A stretch of DNA of 64,000 nucleotides from Ascidia mentula (taxonomy: Eukaryota; Chordata; Ascidiacea; Phlebobranchia; Ascidiidae): NCBI GenBank assembly GCA_947561715.1, contig OX387200.1, positions 436,501-500,500 of the forward strand, in the 5' to 3' direction. Positions 46,275-57,320 of the stretch are shown in pieces (position 1 is the first letter of the stretch; every line of letters starts with the position of its first letter). A program made the translations under genes and the position numbers. The notes under the pieces were generated by a model. It worked only from the letters and a program-made list of their open reading frames with translations. It had not been told where the DNA came from and searched no databases.

Positions 46275-48020
46275 ATGTCTGGTAACCGCTGGCTTGATGA
46301 CGATGAGGTTCAACCCACCATTAGGAGGAATCGATGGGAAGATGAAGACTTTGAAGATTTCGACCCAAATAAGGACTACCTAACCCAGAAGCTCGAGCGA
46401 AAACAAGATGATATACTGGAAAGCACACAAAGATCAATGATGGTTTTGGAAGAAACTGAGCAAATTGGTGTTGCTACAGGAGTTGTAAGTCTTACTTCAT
46501 GGAAAGTGTTTCAAAATACATATATTGGCCCACAAAATTAAAAAAAAATATCACTTACTAATGAATTTGCTACTTGTAAACCAGAATAAACCGGGTTCCT
46601 CTAAATATACCGGGTTGGCAGGGTTGTCCAGGTCGGCAGGGTTGGCAGGGTGGTCCGGGTCAGAAGGGTGGTCCGGGTCGGCATGGTTGACAGGGTTAAC
46701 AGGGAAATGCAGGATTTCCGCGTACCTTTAAATATGAAGGGTCGGCAGGGTGGTCCGGGTTGGCAGTGTTCACTTGAAAAACGAAAATTATTTACTTATC
46801 TACACTGCAAACACCACTAACACTACCTACAACCCTGTCAGCTCCTAAAAGCATGCCCTGCATACCGTATTACCTGGCCAACCCTGCCGACCCGGACAAC
46901 CCGGACAATCCTGCCAACCCGGTATATTTAGAGGAACCGGAATAAACCCATGTAAGAGGACCAGTAAAAAAATTAACACAGACAGTCTGTTGAGAAATTC
47001 TGGCCTACATTAATTTAAGAACTTCATTTATAAAACAACACCAGCCTACAAGTCTACTTGTGTACAGTAAAACAATGAATTACTACTTATTACTATGTGA
47101 CAGGAACTTGTCCGACAAGGAGAAGTTTTGAGAAGCACTGAGAAGAAGTTGGATAATATGGAGCAGGATTTAAAAGAAAGCGATCGACATCTGAGGAGCA
47201 TAAAAAGTCTTTGGGGAGCATTTATGAACAAGTTTTCCAAAGAACCAACGCCAACCCCTGTATCCGAGCCTGATAAAAGATCTCAAGCCAACAACGGCTC
47301 TGCAAGGTTCACTATATTTCCAGTTTGTCAATGTATTTATGGATGAACCATTAAACAGATATATATATACATATATATACTATCACTGTTTATACTATCA
47401 CGGTAAATCACTGTTTTCTTTTAATTCAATTCAACCAGCATAATATGAAGTGGTTGTGGAATGTGCTTGTTTTGTGATTTAGGCAACTTAATAAGGACAC
47501 AACGTGTTGTTTAGCCTTCAGAATGCAATGGCAAAGTCGGATATAGCTTGTGATGCTAGAAGAGACGATTTCATACATCCTGCACTTCAGCAACAAGAAA
47601 GAAACAGACAACAGTTTTACAATCCTAGCTCCAGTGATGGGCAACCTCAAAACAGCAAAATGGCACAAGTAGAACAGAACTTAGGTAAGCAAAAACATTT
47701 TACTTATTGCTTAATAATCACTGGTTAAGTATAATTTTTTGTGCAAACTGATAAATCTTTATGTCCAAAAACATTAGTCACTTATCGGGCTGCGGGCCAC
47801 ATTTTAACTTTGTAAAAGATATTTAGCCATTTTTAAATGCAATCCACCAATAGATATGATGAGTCATGGTCTTTCACGACTCAAAGGATTGGCCGTTGGG
47901 ATGCAAGATGAGATGGAGACCCAGGATCCAGTTATTGCCCGCCTCCATGAGAAGACTCAAAGAGTCGATGATAAAATTCACTCAACCAACAAACAGATGC
48001 TTAAACTCAACAACAGTTGA
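46275..48020 (+). CDS. SNAP29: Synaptosomal-associated protein 29 (Qbc-SNARE)
   Basis: SNAP29 gives two SNARE helices to complexes that fuse autophagosomes, endosomes and other membranes. Exons 46275-46484, 47104-47306, 47515-47684 and 47854-48020 join in phase to give 249 residues (human 258). The Qb helix spans about residues 45-120 (TQRSMMVLEETEQIGVATG, then ELVRQGEVLRSTEKKLDNME), and the human pattern SIKSVFGG appears as SIKSLWGAF. The Qc helix is in the last exon (GLSRLKGLAVGMQDEMETQD). As in SNAP29 and unlike SNAP25, the linker has no cluster of Cys for palmitoylation. An acceptor ends at 46252, 22 nt before the ATG. Intron 1 holds a foldback element. AATAAA at 48739 may end the transcript. 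Confidence 0.93.
46591..46940. mobile_element. Foldback/MITE element with minisatellite-bearing inverted ends
   Basis: The left end CCGGGTTCCTCTAAATATAC is mirrored at the right end (plus-strand GGTATATTTAGAGGAACCGG at 46921-46940). Both arms continue into short GC-rich repeats of the type GGGTTGGCAGG / GTCCGGGTCGGC. The arms are about 60 bp, the element is about 350 bp, and it has no coding capacity. It lies in SNAP29 intron 1, and its GC content contrasts sharply with the AT-rich surroundings. Confidence 0.85.
47362..47383. repeat. TA microsatellite
   Basis: A short alternating AT/TA tract (TATATATATACATATATATAC) in SNAP29 intron 2. Confidence 0.8.
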
Positions 48021-49003
48021 TAAAATTCCAATTCTTATTAGTTGTGATCACAAATATTTTGATGTAAAAAGCATTAGGTTTTGGTTTGATAAAGTTCTTA
48101 AAACTCCACGAAAAGAATATTTGTTTGATATTCTATGAACACTATTCAGATAAACCAATACCCTATGTATCATGTTTTGGGGACTCAGGAAAGTTAAAAT
48201 ATTCCAGGTGTACAAATGTTCTTTTGCAGAATTGTTTGCTTACCGTGTATAGTTGGAATTCCTTTAGCATAATGTTAGACCCAGAATGCCAAAATAGTGT
48301 TTTAGTTTTGAATACAGATAAATCCACTTGTGTTTTTCACACATATTTCACAAATTAAACATAAAAGTTGCATTTATACCACCAGATAATCACGTGAAAT
48401 TAAGCAATCTGGCTGAGAAATGAACCGGATTCATCCGCACTTGCTTTTCCTATTTAAACCTTTTTTTCTGAAATATGTTTTGGAAAATCTGTTCAGAGTT
48501 TGCAATATTTTATTTCTTGTGAATGATGAACAGAACAGCTGCTGAAACAAAAAACATTTGTCTTCACTTTTCCCATATATTATGTTTTACTTTGTTTCCA
48601 CTTTAAACATGAGTACATCCACTACAGTACTATATGTGGTGTAGGTTGTGGATTATTCGATTGTGCCTAACTTGCTCCATCTTTCCTATTTCAACATAAA
48701 TATACTCTTTCAATTTGTTAGTTCTAATTAGAGCTTACAATAAAAACACACACAGAATGGCAAGATTATGTGTCTTATTATTGCCTTAGCAGCATTTTAT
48801 TTCAGCAAAGTCCGAGAATGAAGAATTCACCAATTCTTTGTTTTTACATTTACAATATTTCTTTCCCAAAGATGTTTTAAAATTAGCCAACTAATCAGCA
48901 CCCACAAAAATGTTCATTTGAAAATAGTTGAATACAAAAAAAGGCATGCCACTCAGATGCACATAACTTACTGATGTAATATGTTACTACCAAGTAAAAT
49001 CAA
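48021..49003. other. Convergent intergenic region, SNAP29 (+) / RRP9 (-)
   Basis: This holds the 3' UTRs of both genes. AATAAA at 48739-48744 serves the plus strand. TTTATT at 48797-48802, read as AATAAA on the minus strand, lies about 200 nt beyond the RRP9 stop. The latter is the first canonical signal I see downstream of the MED9-ACTR5-RRP9 group. No other gene is apparent. Confidence 0.5.
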
Positions 49004-50641
49004 TCACTTGAGTGGAATGACCACCATGCTGTTTCTAGCCTTTTTATTCGACCACCATCTCCCAAGTTTGTGCTCCTGGCCGACAGCGGCAATCAGGTGA
49101 TTACCCTTTTCTGTGAAACGCAAGTCGTTTACGAATCCGCACACAGGTATGTCGAACAGCGGAGTCAGTTGAAGGAACTTTTCGCCACATTTCCAAACCA
49201 TTATTTTGCCCTCCGACGATCCAGTTGCTACCAAGTCTGAATTCGGCAGAGCAGCAACAGCAGTAATCCAGTTAGACATTGCTTCATCTGATGGGTGAGC
49301 ATCTCGTACAACCACAATCGGTTTCTTTTTCATGATACTCCAAATACAGACAGATCCATCATCTGATCCGGATATCATGTACTCTTCATTGATGAATCGA
49401 ATGCAGTCGATGGAGCCATTGTGACCATGATAGAGAAGTTGGGATTCCTCAACAATTTTCCAAATTCGAACCTGAAAAGTATGCACTGGTTAGCCGTGTA
49501 TATGTGTGTATCCCAAAAGTCAAAACTAATAACTTCATGATCAGTTTTGGCAAATTTAGGTAAACAAACTATGGCATATTATGAACAAAGGGTAAATTTT
49601 AGCTTCATAAACTTTCATAAGTTTGTGTAAATTTATTAAAATTCGATGCATTTTTAGATTGTCTTTATATTGCAAAGCAGCAATTATCAAAAAACAAAAC
49701 TTATTTATCTCTGAAAAGGCGAAAAACCCTTGGCATGAAACAAAACAAGAAAATAAACATCTTACACTCCTATCTCTTCCACCACATGAGACGCATCTTT
49801 CACGAGTCAAACTATCGACGGCCTCCACAGTTTCCTGATGTCCGTAGAGCGTTTCAACATAACTCATTATGCCAAGATCCCAAACCTTCACAGTGCGATC
49901 ATGGGATGAACTGAAGAGCTGATTTGAGTTCAAACGAAAAGCAAGACCAGACACTGTGTTTCGATGGCCTCGGAATGTGTGGAGGTAATCCATAGTTTCT
50001 GGATTTCTAATGAGGATAATTTTGTCCTTTCCAGATGAAGCAAGGAATTTAAAATCACCAGAGATTGCCAGTGACAAGATATGCGATGAGTGGGCATGTT
50101 GATCGGCTTTTGGCTTCATTGCTTTCACTGTAAAGAGTTTTTTGTAAGTTTTCAGGCACCATTTGATGATGGAACAATCCTTTGAGGCAGTGAACAGGAT
50201 ATTCCTGGTGCCACACACAGCTAGACATGTAACAGAGAGTTTGTGGCCACGTAGTGTGTGTATATTGTTTTTATCTGGTTGTACCAACTGATCAGCAACT
50301 TTTCGCTGCAGTCGACCGGCCTTTTCCAACACATCTTCCTTCAAAACTTTTCCCACAACATCGGTTTCATCATCACTGTCTTCCTTTGCATGCATCGTCT
50401 GCAGCTGCTCAAGATACTTCTTCGTCAGTCGCATTTTCTTTTCCTGAGCTGTTTCATCCTCATCACTGGAGTCAGATATATCCTGAACCACAGGATGCAA
50501 GTCTTCTTCGTCGATTTCAGAACCACTGGAAATTTCATCATCAAATGCTTTGGTTTTCTTTTTGAATTTTTTTGGTTGTTCTGTCTGAATTACCTCAGAT
50601 TTATTCACAGATTTGCGCTTTCTAGTTTTTAGTAACACCAT
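49004..50641 (-). CDS. RRP9: U3 small nucleolar RNA-interacting protein 2 (WD-repeat)
   Basis: RRP9 (U3-55K) is a WD-repeat protein of the U3 snoRNP needed for early pre-rRNA cleavage in the nucleolus. Two exons, 50641-49766 and 49471-49004, join in phase 0 to give 447 residues (human 475). The first ~100 residues are basic, then acidic, and Ser-rich, as in the family. WD repeats follow from about residue 125 (LRGHKLSVTCLAVCG; FRGHRNTVSGLAFR; SHDRTVKVWD; YHGHNGSIDCIRFINEEYMI). The C-terminal signature VGQEHKLGRWW and KKARNSMVVIPL matches human RRP9 closely. An acceptor (TCTTTTTCTACAG) ends 25 nt before the ATG, and ACTR5 ends only 127 nt upstream, so this is probably the third cistron of an operon. 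Confidence 0.96.
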
Positions 50642-50768
50642 ATTTTTATTAAAACAAGTTTCCTAGCTGTAGAAAAAGAAAATGATTTGACATCATTTGA
50701 TAAATGTAAACAAAAACACACAACACAAATTTAGCATGCGTCAACAAATATATAAACTATGTATATTT

Positions 50769-52298
50769 TCAACTCGTTAAACTTGTAGATGGATCAATCC
50801 ATCTGTTTGAAAACGGATGCACTTTATAATAATGTGACCCAATCTCTTCATATTCTTGTTTGGAAATAAAATTTACTTTGTTCTGTTCGTCGCAAGCCCA
50901 TTTAGCTGCTCCTCTCCAAGCATCAAGACTTGGGTCGGATGCTTGAGTCACTTTCACTCTTGAAGAAAACGGACGGATTTCTCGCAGATCATGCGACAAC
51001 CTTTCCATTAAGCCACGCAACTGGGAATTCCCCCCTGTCACAAAGACATTGTTCGCTAAAATATCTTGGGTGGATTTATCATAACGTTGGAGGACAATTT
51101 CAATACATTCACTTAATCCACACTGATCGTACCCAACCAGAGATGGTTGAAAGATAATCTCAGGTGCTTGAAACTTCTCCATTCCCAGATGAAACAGTTT
51201 TTTATCGTCTGGTTCAACTGAGATCGTCTTGTATTCCTCATCAATCTCCGCTTGGATTTTGTCAATGTTGTTTTGAAGATCACCGGCAAGTTTTTTCAAC
51301 CCCGCCATGTCGTTGCACCCAGCATCACTGCATGCCTTTGTTGCACCCTCCGGAAATTCCTGTTCAATTTCAAGAATGCACTCAACTTCATACAACTTAT
51401 ATTCAGCTTGCTTCAATTTCTTCTCCAAGGCCAACAGATGATTTTTCATGTATCCCGCTTGTGAAGCAGTACTAGGACTTCGCGGAGTGAACTTGATTTT
51501 CGTTGATTGCTCAGTAGCAGACTGGGTGTCCGTCCACTCACGCATCACTTCACCGTAACTTAACGCAACTTTACCAAGTTTGTTAACCAAAGTTTCCATT
51601 CTGGTCAGAGTGAACTCTCCAACTAGCTGAGGGTGACGATATTGCAAAAGCCATTGCAAGTATGCTGAGCAGTTATACCCACCAAGATTGAGACGGACAC
51701 AATTCTTAACATCAGGTTCTCCATCAACTACAGGCAAAACATGAGTGCTTTGGAACCCGCAAGACAAAACAAGTGCAGTTGGATTACTTAAATTCTCATT
51801 GTTGTGGTTGAAGCTAAACAAACAATCAACACCGCATGCAACACTGGGTACACAGTAAGCTTCAAACAGAAGTTCCATCATATTTTTGTGGCAGTATGAT
51901 GGGTTAGCTACAGGTTCAGTAATAACAACTGGATGAGGTACACTGTCTGAATAGTTTATTCCTAGATGTTTAAAGGCATAATCCAGCAGTGTTTCTTGGG
52001 CTGAAAAGTTAACAACAACATTGAAATCATACGGACTTCTTACCATCCAGCGGACAGCTTCAATATCAGGGATTCCGTTCCCTACTTGAATATCCCAATC
52101 CCTTTCTTTACGATTTGCACGATTTTTTGCAACAACATTTTTGTAAACTAACTCTGGTGCAGTGGACAATGCCCAACCTGTGCGGCATTGATACGATCCG
52201 TTATCAATGACAATTGGCACTTGATGCTTTTCCTCTGAATATTCATGAATTACATCTGGCTTTGACCTGAAATCTCGCAACTTGAAAATGTCATCCAT
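50769..52298 (-). CDS. ACTR5: Actin-related protein 5, intronless
   Basis: Arp5 is a subunit of the INO80 chromatin remodeller that couples ATP hydrolysis to nucleosome sliding in the nucleus. One exon encodes 509 residues; human ACTR5 has 607. The actin-fold nucleotide site is visible (VPIVIDNGSYQCRTGWA near residue 28, and FVTGGNSQLRGLMERL near the C-terminus). So are the Arp5-type segments NFSAQETLLDYAFKHLG and VVITEPVANPSY. The central insertion is a Lys/Glu-rich coiled coil (KNHLLALEKKLKQAEYKLYE onward) and is shorter than in vertebrates, accounting for much of the length difference. The ATG lies 5 nt after the MED9 stop codon on the same strand, so the two must share a transcript. Confidence 0.95.
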   Translation of the reverse strand: MDDIFKLRDFRSKPDVIHEYSEEKHQVPIVIDNGSYQCRTGWALSTAPELVYKNVVAKNRANRKERDWDIQVGNGIPDIEAVRWMVRSPYDFNVVVNFSAQETLLDYAFKHLGINYSDSVPHPVVITEPVANPSYCHKNMMELLFEAYCVPSVACGVDCLFSFNHNNENLSNPTALVLSCGFQSTHVLPVVDGEPDVKNCVRLNLGGYNCSAYLQWLLQYRHPQLVGEFTLTRMETLVNKLGKVALSYGEVMREWTDTQSATEQSTKIKFTPRSPSTASQAGYMKNHLLALEKKLKQAEYKLYEVECILEIEQEFPEGATKACSDAGCNDMAGLKKLAGDLQNNIDKIQAEIDEEYKTISVEPDDKKLFHLGMEKFQAPEIIFQPSLVGYDQCGLSECIEIVLQRYDKSTQDILANNVFVTGGNSQLRGLMERLSHDLREIRPFSSRVKVTQASDPSLDAWRGAAKWACDEQNKVNFISKQEYEEIGSHYYKVHPFSNRWIDPSTSLTS

Positions 52299-52303
52299 TA
52301 AAG

Positions 52304-52618
52304 TTATTTTGGCTGATTGAATCGTTCCAGTTTAAAGTTTTTGTACTTGTCAACAATAATCTGTTTGATTTGTAGTTGTTGTTGTAGTGATCTTAGAATG
52401 TCTTCCTGTTCACTCTTAGTGTTGTCAATCCCTTTTGCCTCTTCAATCACTTGTTTTGCTTGTGAAATTTTCTCCTTTAATTCCAAAACTTTGTGACTGA
52501 GATTTTCAATATCTCGTCCCTCTTCCAATCTACCCAATATTTCGTGAATGTCCTGCAGAAAGCTTATCTCGAACTGGCCACTTTCTTTTTCATCAGCAAC
52601 CGCAGCACTGCTATTCAT
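52304..52618 (-). CDS. MED9: Mediator complex subunit 9, intronless
   Basis: MED9 is a small middle-module subunit of Mediator, linking activators to RNA polymerase II. The ATG at 52618 gives 104 residues in one exon; an in-frame ATG 36 nt upstream is possible but adds an unlike sequence. The family core is visible: FEISFLQDIHEILGRLEEG, then a coiled coil with LKEKISQAKQVIEEAKGI, and the C-terminal SLQQQLQIKQIIVDKYKNF. This last aligns with human LREQVRTKNELLQKYKSL. It is first of a same-strand run with ACTR5 (5 nt away) and RRP9. No canonical polyadenylation signal is seen between them. Confidence 0.78.
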   Translation of the reverse strand: MNSSAAVADEKESGQFEISFLQDIHEILGRLEEGRDIENLSHKVLELKEKISQAKQVIEEAKGIDNTKSEQEDILRSLQQQLQIKQIIVDKYKNFKLERFNQPK

Positions 52619-53203
52619 TTTAAACCAAAGTTTACAGAAAGCTTCAAAAATCAATGTTTATAAAGATGTAAAAAGGAGGCAATTTTGAATACCTGAGGTG
52701 ACAATGAAGAATTATTAAACCACAAGAAATTTGCTTTCAAATAATTTTGTTGTGTAATATGGAAAATTCGTCACTCGAAACTATTGTATAAATGCCAGAT
52801 CGAAATGTTTGTAACTTTTAAATAACTTTGATTGTTCAATATGTTATTGCAATAGGTATTTCTACGCGAATTGTGGATAAAATTGTATTTCGACATTTAT
52901 TCAAATCTTTTACAAACCCAAACCTATTACATCAACAACGCCATTTCGATGTGGTTGCATTATAGTTTTTTCGTGCTAACGAACATATCACACGTTACAA
53001 TTATAGAGTTAATAAAACTTAAACCTAACTTTAATAGTTAAACTTTCTGTTTTGATTTCAACAACACGTGCACTTCAATGTAATTTTTGTATGTTTCATG
53101 AACCGTGACCGTCAGATCCACACGTTTGTGTAAAAAGTTTTGCTGTATTTGGTCTCAAATTTCGGACAAAATCACCCGAAAAATACACAAAACCATTAAA
53201 TAG
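52619..53203. other. Spacer upstream of MED9
   Basis: AT-rich sequence with no gene or repeat of note. It should hold the promoter of the MED9-ACTR5-RRP9 unit and the 3' UTR of the thrombospondin-repeat gene. Confidence 0.45.
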
Positions 53204-54644
53204 TTATAACATTTGTTTTAGAAATCCGGGGCTTAAGCTCTGTGTCAACATAACGAAAAGCAACGTTGAGAATGTGGTCGTAAAAGTCGAAGAGACTGAA
53301 ACAAAAATACAAAAAGTAAAAACTTTTAATTACATAGAAACAGCTGCTAATGTGGCATGATTGTACCTGCGGTGCCGGTGTTCGTAGATATACTTGTAGT
53401 GACTGGAAGAGTAGTTGTTGCTGATGCTACAACGATGAATATTGCTTAATAAGATGGGCTTTATACATTGTTCAACAAAAACGTTTTCCACAAAATTTGG
53501 CGGAACTGTATTTCAAAACAAACATTAACCCCTTTTCTTTTTCTTTTGTTTTTTTGAAACACGTATCAGGACTGTTATAATAAGGACTGTTTATAGTCAT
53601 AGGAGTCGGAGTGTTTTCTTTTTACAATCGTGAGTCCCTGCAAACTTACCGCATGTGATCGGACCACATTTGGCTAATTCCAGACTGACACCAATGCATC
53701 CGCTCCCAATACAATTTCTATTTCTCATTTGAATGCCTCCATGGCTGCAATTTCCTACGCATAAACTCCAAGATTGCCATTGATTCCAGTACGCTGTGGA
53801 GAAGTTAAGTTACGTAGGCGTTCCTGGTAGGTTTTGCAATGAAAATTTTATAGTCTTAATAGGAAATTCCACCCAAACTAACGTAAAACGCATAGCATGA
53901 TTATGTAATGTAATGTAGCCTAAGTACTGAAAAACTTACGGCAGGGAACGGTTCGACACGTTTGTTGTTCTATTGTCTTTCCGGCGCAGGTGGTAGTATT
54001 GCCGATGCAAACCCGTATTCTACCACGTATTGCGCCTCCACATGTCACCGGACAGGCGCTCCATGGACTCCAGTTCGCCCAGGAACCTGCAGCATTGTAA
54101 CCATATGTAAGTTGTACTGTATCTGCTATGTAAACATTTGGACAGGTTCTGTTCTATTTGTCAGTTAATGAATCCTGTATGTCGCAGTTGGTTTTCATTG
54201 GATACTGACGGTAAGCAAAAGCAGACGCCCTCTACATACCAGCAAAATGACGATCATAAATGACTTATAGGTTTACAGGTTTCACAGCTCAGACATTGCA
54301 GCCTAGCTGGATCAGCCACTTTCCCCCAAAATTTTGGAGCGAGATCTGAAGGGTTTGAACTCACGCCCCTGGGCTAGCTAGGCTCAAACGCTCTACCAAC
54401 TGAGCGAGCTCAGTGGTTTTACGGCGTTGGCCAAGGTACATTGAACGTGCTGGGCAAAACGATCCTGCCATCGCATGAAACATTACTGAATTGACCCATA
54501 GGGAATTTCCTTTTTTCACAAACTTTCTTCAATGGTGAGAATGAGGTTTTCACTTTAAACTATGTACATACCTGCACCTTGCGACAGACACCCATGAAAT
54601 ACTTGCACAAAAATTAACAAACTGAAACTTAACCAGGGTTTCAT
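53204..54644 (-). CDS. Small secreted protein with two thrombospondin type 1 repeats
   Basis: Exons 54644-54572, 54086-53940, 53793-53650, about 53427-53370 and about 53297-53204 all join in phase 1. Exon 1 is a signal peptide (MKPWLSFSLLIFVQVFHG). Exon 2 is a TSP1 repeat (WSPWSACPVTCGG, with CAGKTIEQQTC). Exon 3 is a second, less regular one (WQSWSLCVGNCSHGGIQMR). Exon 4 is a Thr/Ser-rich linker (TTTLPVTTSISTNTGT). Exon 5 ends in a hydrophobic stretch (STLLFVMLTQSL) close to the stop. The whole protein is about 170 residues. TSP1 repeats bind glycosaminoglycans and matrix proteins. The short hydrophobic tail could be a GPI-attachment signal, which is inference. I know no named orthologue. 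Confidence 0.82.
54290..54425 (-). repeat. tRNA-derived SINE-like element
   Basis: On the minus strand the sequence GCTCAGTTGGTAGAGCG is an excellent tRNA D-arm (box A). GAGTTCAAACCC about 40 nt further on is a degenerate T-arm (box B). The anticodon arm and acceptor stem do not fold convincingly, and unrelated sequence follows, so a SINE fits better than a tRNA gene. It lies in intron 1 of the thrombospondin-repeat gene. Confidence 0.6.
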
Positions 54645-55411
54645 TGTTGAGAATCGAACTATCAAGATACAAAAACCCACCGAAGCAGTCCGTATATATG
54701 TGTGTCAATATTTTGCATTTACAGTCTTTCGTGTAAACTGCCGAGCTTGTTGACGTCACATGTTCCGTTCATTTGATGCCGTTAGACAATATACAGTGAA
54801 TTTACATGTGCAACCACTTTAGCTGTTTACACGACAACTTATTGTTGTCATATAATTTGCATGTAACAAAATGTCCCCTTATACGAGGTAAAATAAGAGA
54901 ACAGAAGAAGGTAATCAAGGATTCGCTGGAATTACAACAATCTTAACCTTTATATGAACAAATAAATTAAAAAAAAGAATCTTATAGCAGTTAAAAGTGC
55001 AGTTACAGTGAATAATGGGATCTTGCAACGAGTACCCTCACCAGGGCCCACACAAGTCTATGTGGTCTACGAAAACCATTGTTTTCCTAAAGAGTTAACG
55101 CTGGTCTCTCATTTTCATGTGAAAAGGTTTTCGTACCAACACATTTTCCACAACTGAAAAAATTTTAATAATTTGTAGAAAATGGATTTCATGTAAAAGA
55201 AACAGGCACCTTTGATGTTCCACAGTGAAGTTAACATAAATGTAAAAAAGTGTCAAAACACACCAGGGTTGCAGTCAAAAACCAAAAAAGGGGTGAAAGC
55301 TGGGAGAAACCAAACTGTTTCAATACACAGAAAAAATACATGCGATAAAGTAAAGTTAAATAAGTTAAAAACGATTTATGTCTACTAAAAACTTATATAT
55401 CTTAGCATAAA
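54645..55411. other. Spacer between LRRC61 and the thrombospondin-repeat gene
   Basis: AT-rich sequence, with a TGACGTCA near 54753 close to the thrombospondin-repeat gene's 5' end. No gene or clear repeat is seen. Confidence 0.45.
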
Positions 55412-57320
55412 TTAAACTTTAACATTCATGCTTTTAAACTTTTCAAGTCGCACAGATGAGTGGTCAGCAACTTTTTTGCAATCTTTTAACAGCTCGGCAA
55501 ACTTTCTGGTCGATTCATCGTCGGTTACAGGAGGTTGATTAAATGTGAAATAACCTGGTTTGGTCCATGGTTCAGCAAGAGGGCGCTCAGATACAGGTCC
55601 AAATGTCCGACCAGCTACAAATATAAATGTATTGGTTGTTTTTTTTTATAACACTAAGGTACAACTACTCACAAACGAGATGTGTTTATATTTTGACAAC
55701 AGAAAACTGCTACCAAACAAAATTAACCTCTTATTGCTCATCAACCTTTTTTCAAGAAAGCAGGAATCAAATAAAAAACTGAAGAAAATTCAATTACTAA
55801 AATACATGATTTACTGATAAAATAACAGAAATCATTGCAATACCTGGAATCTACCACATGGCTAGCTCAACTTAAACCTACAAAAGAACTTAAATCATAA
55901 ATTTTAAACCAATTTCCAACACTTTGTTCGAAAACAAAACTTCAAATCAGCAAGTATCAAAAAACTTTACACAACAATCTACTTGAAACTCTACAAAAAA
56001 TGGAATGGAAATCATATAACAGCAATCCACACAAGATTCTCACCACTTGGTGCGCCAGAGTCACATTTATCACATGGACATACATCACCATGATGTAATG
56101 CTGCATTAGACATGTTTGGATAAATATTTGTCATATATTCTGGCCAATAAGTCAGTCACTGGCTTTGTAGTACTGATTATGAAAGTAAATTAATAGTATG
56201 GGCATTGCATTGTTACACCTTGCAAGGGAGCTGGAGGATATTAAGAAATACGCATAAGTACTTTTGGATGAATTTTAGTGAATAAAATAGAATGCAGAAA
56301 GAAATCTTTAAATAAAGTTAAGTTTATAAAAGGAACTGAAACAAAACATGTGGAATTGAGGTTAAAACAGAAGTAAAAAACTACAAATGGTTTCTCACAT
56401 TCAATCTGTTCATCCAACTCACAACATAGTTTGTAAAGCTCACTTCCCCGACCCTTCACTCTTTCACCTCAAGATAAATATTTGTTGTTAACATTAATAA
56501 TAATGTGAGCAGAAACAAACGTCAAACACTCACCATCGAACACCACAAGAGACGGGAACAACTTCAAAACAGACTTTTGATAATTTTCCATTTCACATAG
56601 GGGGTTTGTTAAACTTTTAATGTTGTCTTTAAGTCTCAGTTTGCGAAGAGTGAGGACACCCATCAAACACTTAATCCGCTCAACATTTGAAAGTAGATTT
56701 CCAGCAGCAAGTAGCTCCTCAAGACCCTCTAATCCAGCAAGACAATCTAAAGAAATATTACATATGGATGAGTATTGTATATTGCTTCATATTGACCAAA
56801 AAGATTTCATGACATGCAAGGGTTTATTTTAATATTTTATATCTAGTCAAACTGGTATTTGATATAGAACATACCTATGTTGGTTATTTGGTTGACGGAT
56901 ATATTTAGGAACACAATTGATTTTAGTTGTCGCACTGGTTCAATGGTTGACAACTTGTTGCGTGAAACATCAAGTCTCGTAATATTTTTACATTCACTCA
57001 ACACGGTCAAGTCCTTGAGATTCATGTTCGACAGCTGGATAAAATGAACGCTTTCAACATCAAATTCACCAGTAAGCTGCAATAATTTTCTCCTGGAAAT
57101 TTTTCCATCAGATGTTTCTGTTTGTAACCAGAAAGAATGTTTTAGAATTTTTGTTTCTTCACATTTCTATGTCAATCTTTGTTGCTAGTTTAGGTTTAAA
57201 CATGGCTTGGCTCATATTTGGATCAAAATGTGAAAAAAGTCAAACAGTTGATTGAGCTTGGATCAAATTTAATGAAATTTAAATCACTATTGACAAACCT
57301 GTATCTTTTTTTGTTGCCAT
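55412..57320 (-). CDS. LRRC61: Leucine-rich repeat-containing protein 61
   Basis: Exons 57320-57299, 57117-56875, 56746-56534, 56467-56399, 56100-56044 and 55614-55412 join in phase to give 268 residues (human LRRC61 has 259). The first exon is only 22 nt. Leucine-rich repeats run from about residue 20 (LTGEFDVESVHFIQLSNMNL) to the cap motif LTNPLCEMENYQKSVLKLF. Then VFDGERVKGRGSELYKL matches human VIDGERVIGRGSEFYQL. The C-terminus (EPWTKPGYF, then STRKFAELLKDCK) also follows the human protein. The small fifth exon inserts a Cys-rich segment (GDVCPCDKCDSGAPS) I do not recall in vertebrates. Its biochemical role is poorly known. An acceptor ends 37 nt before the ATG, and TAF2 ends 323 nt upstream with no AATAAA between, so the two may be co-transcribed. 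Confidence 0.9.

Noticed and set aside
46525..46731. Gly/Ser-repeat protein frame in SNAP29 intron 1
   Set aside because: It is the translation of the foldback element's minisatellite arm and has no counterpart in SNAP29.
54340..54425. Functional tRNA gene on the minus strand
   Set aside because: The D-arm is excellent, but the T-arm is degenerate and the anticodon and acceptor stems fail to pair. Called a SINE head instead.
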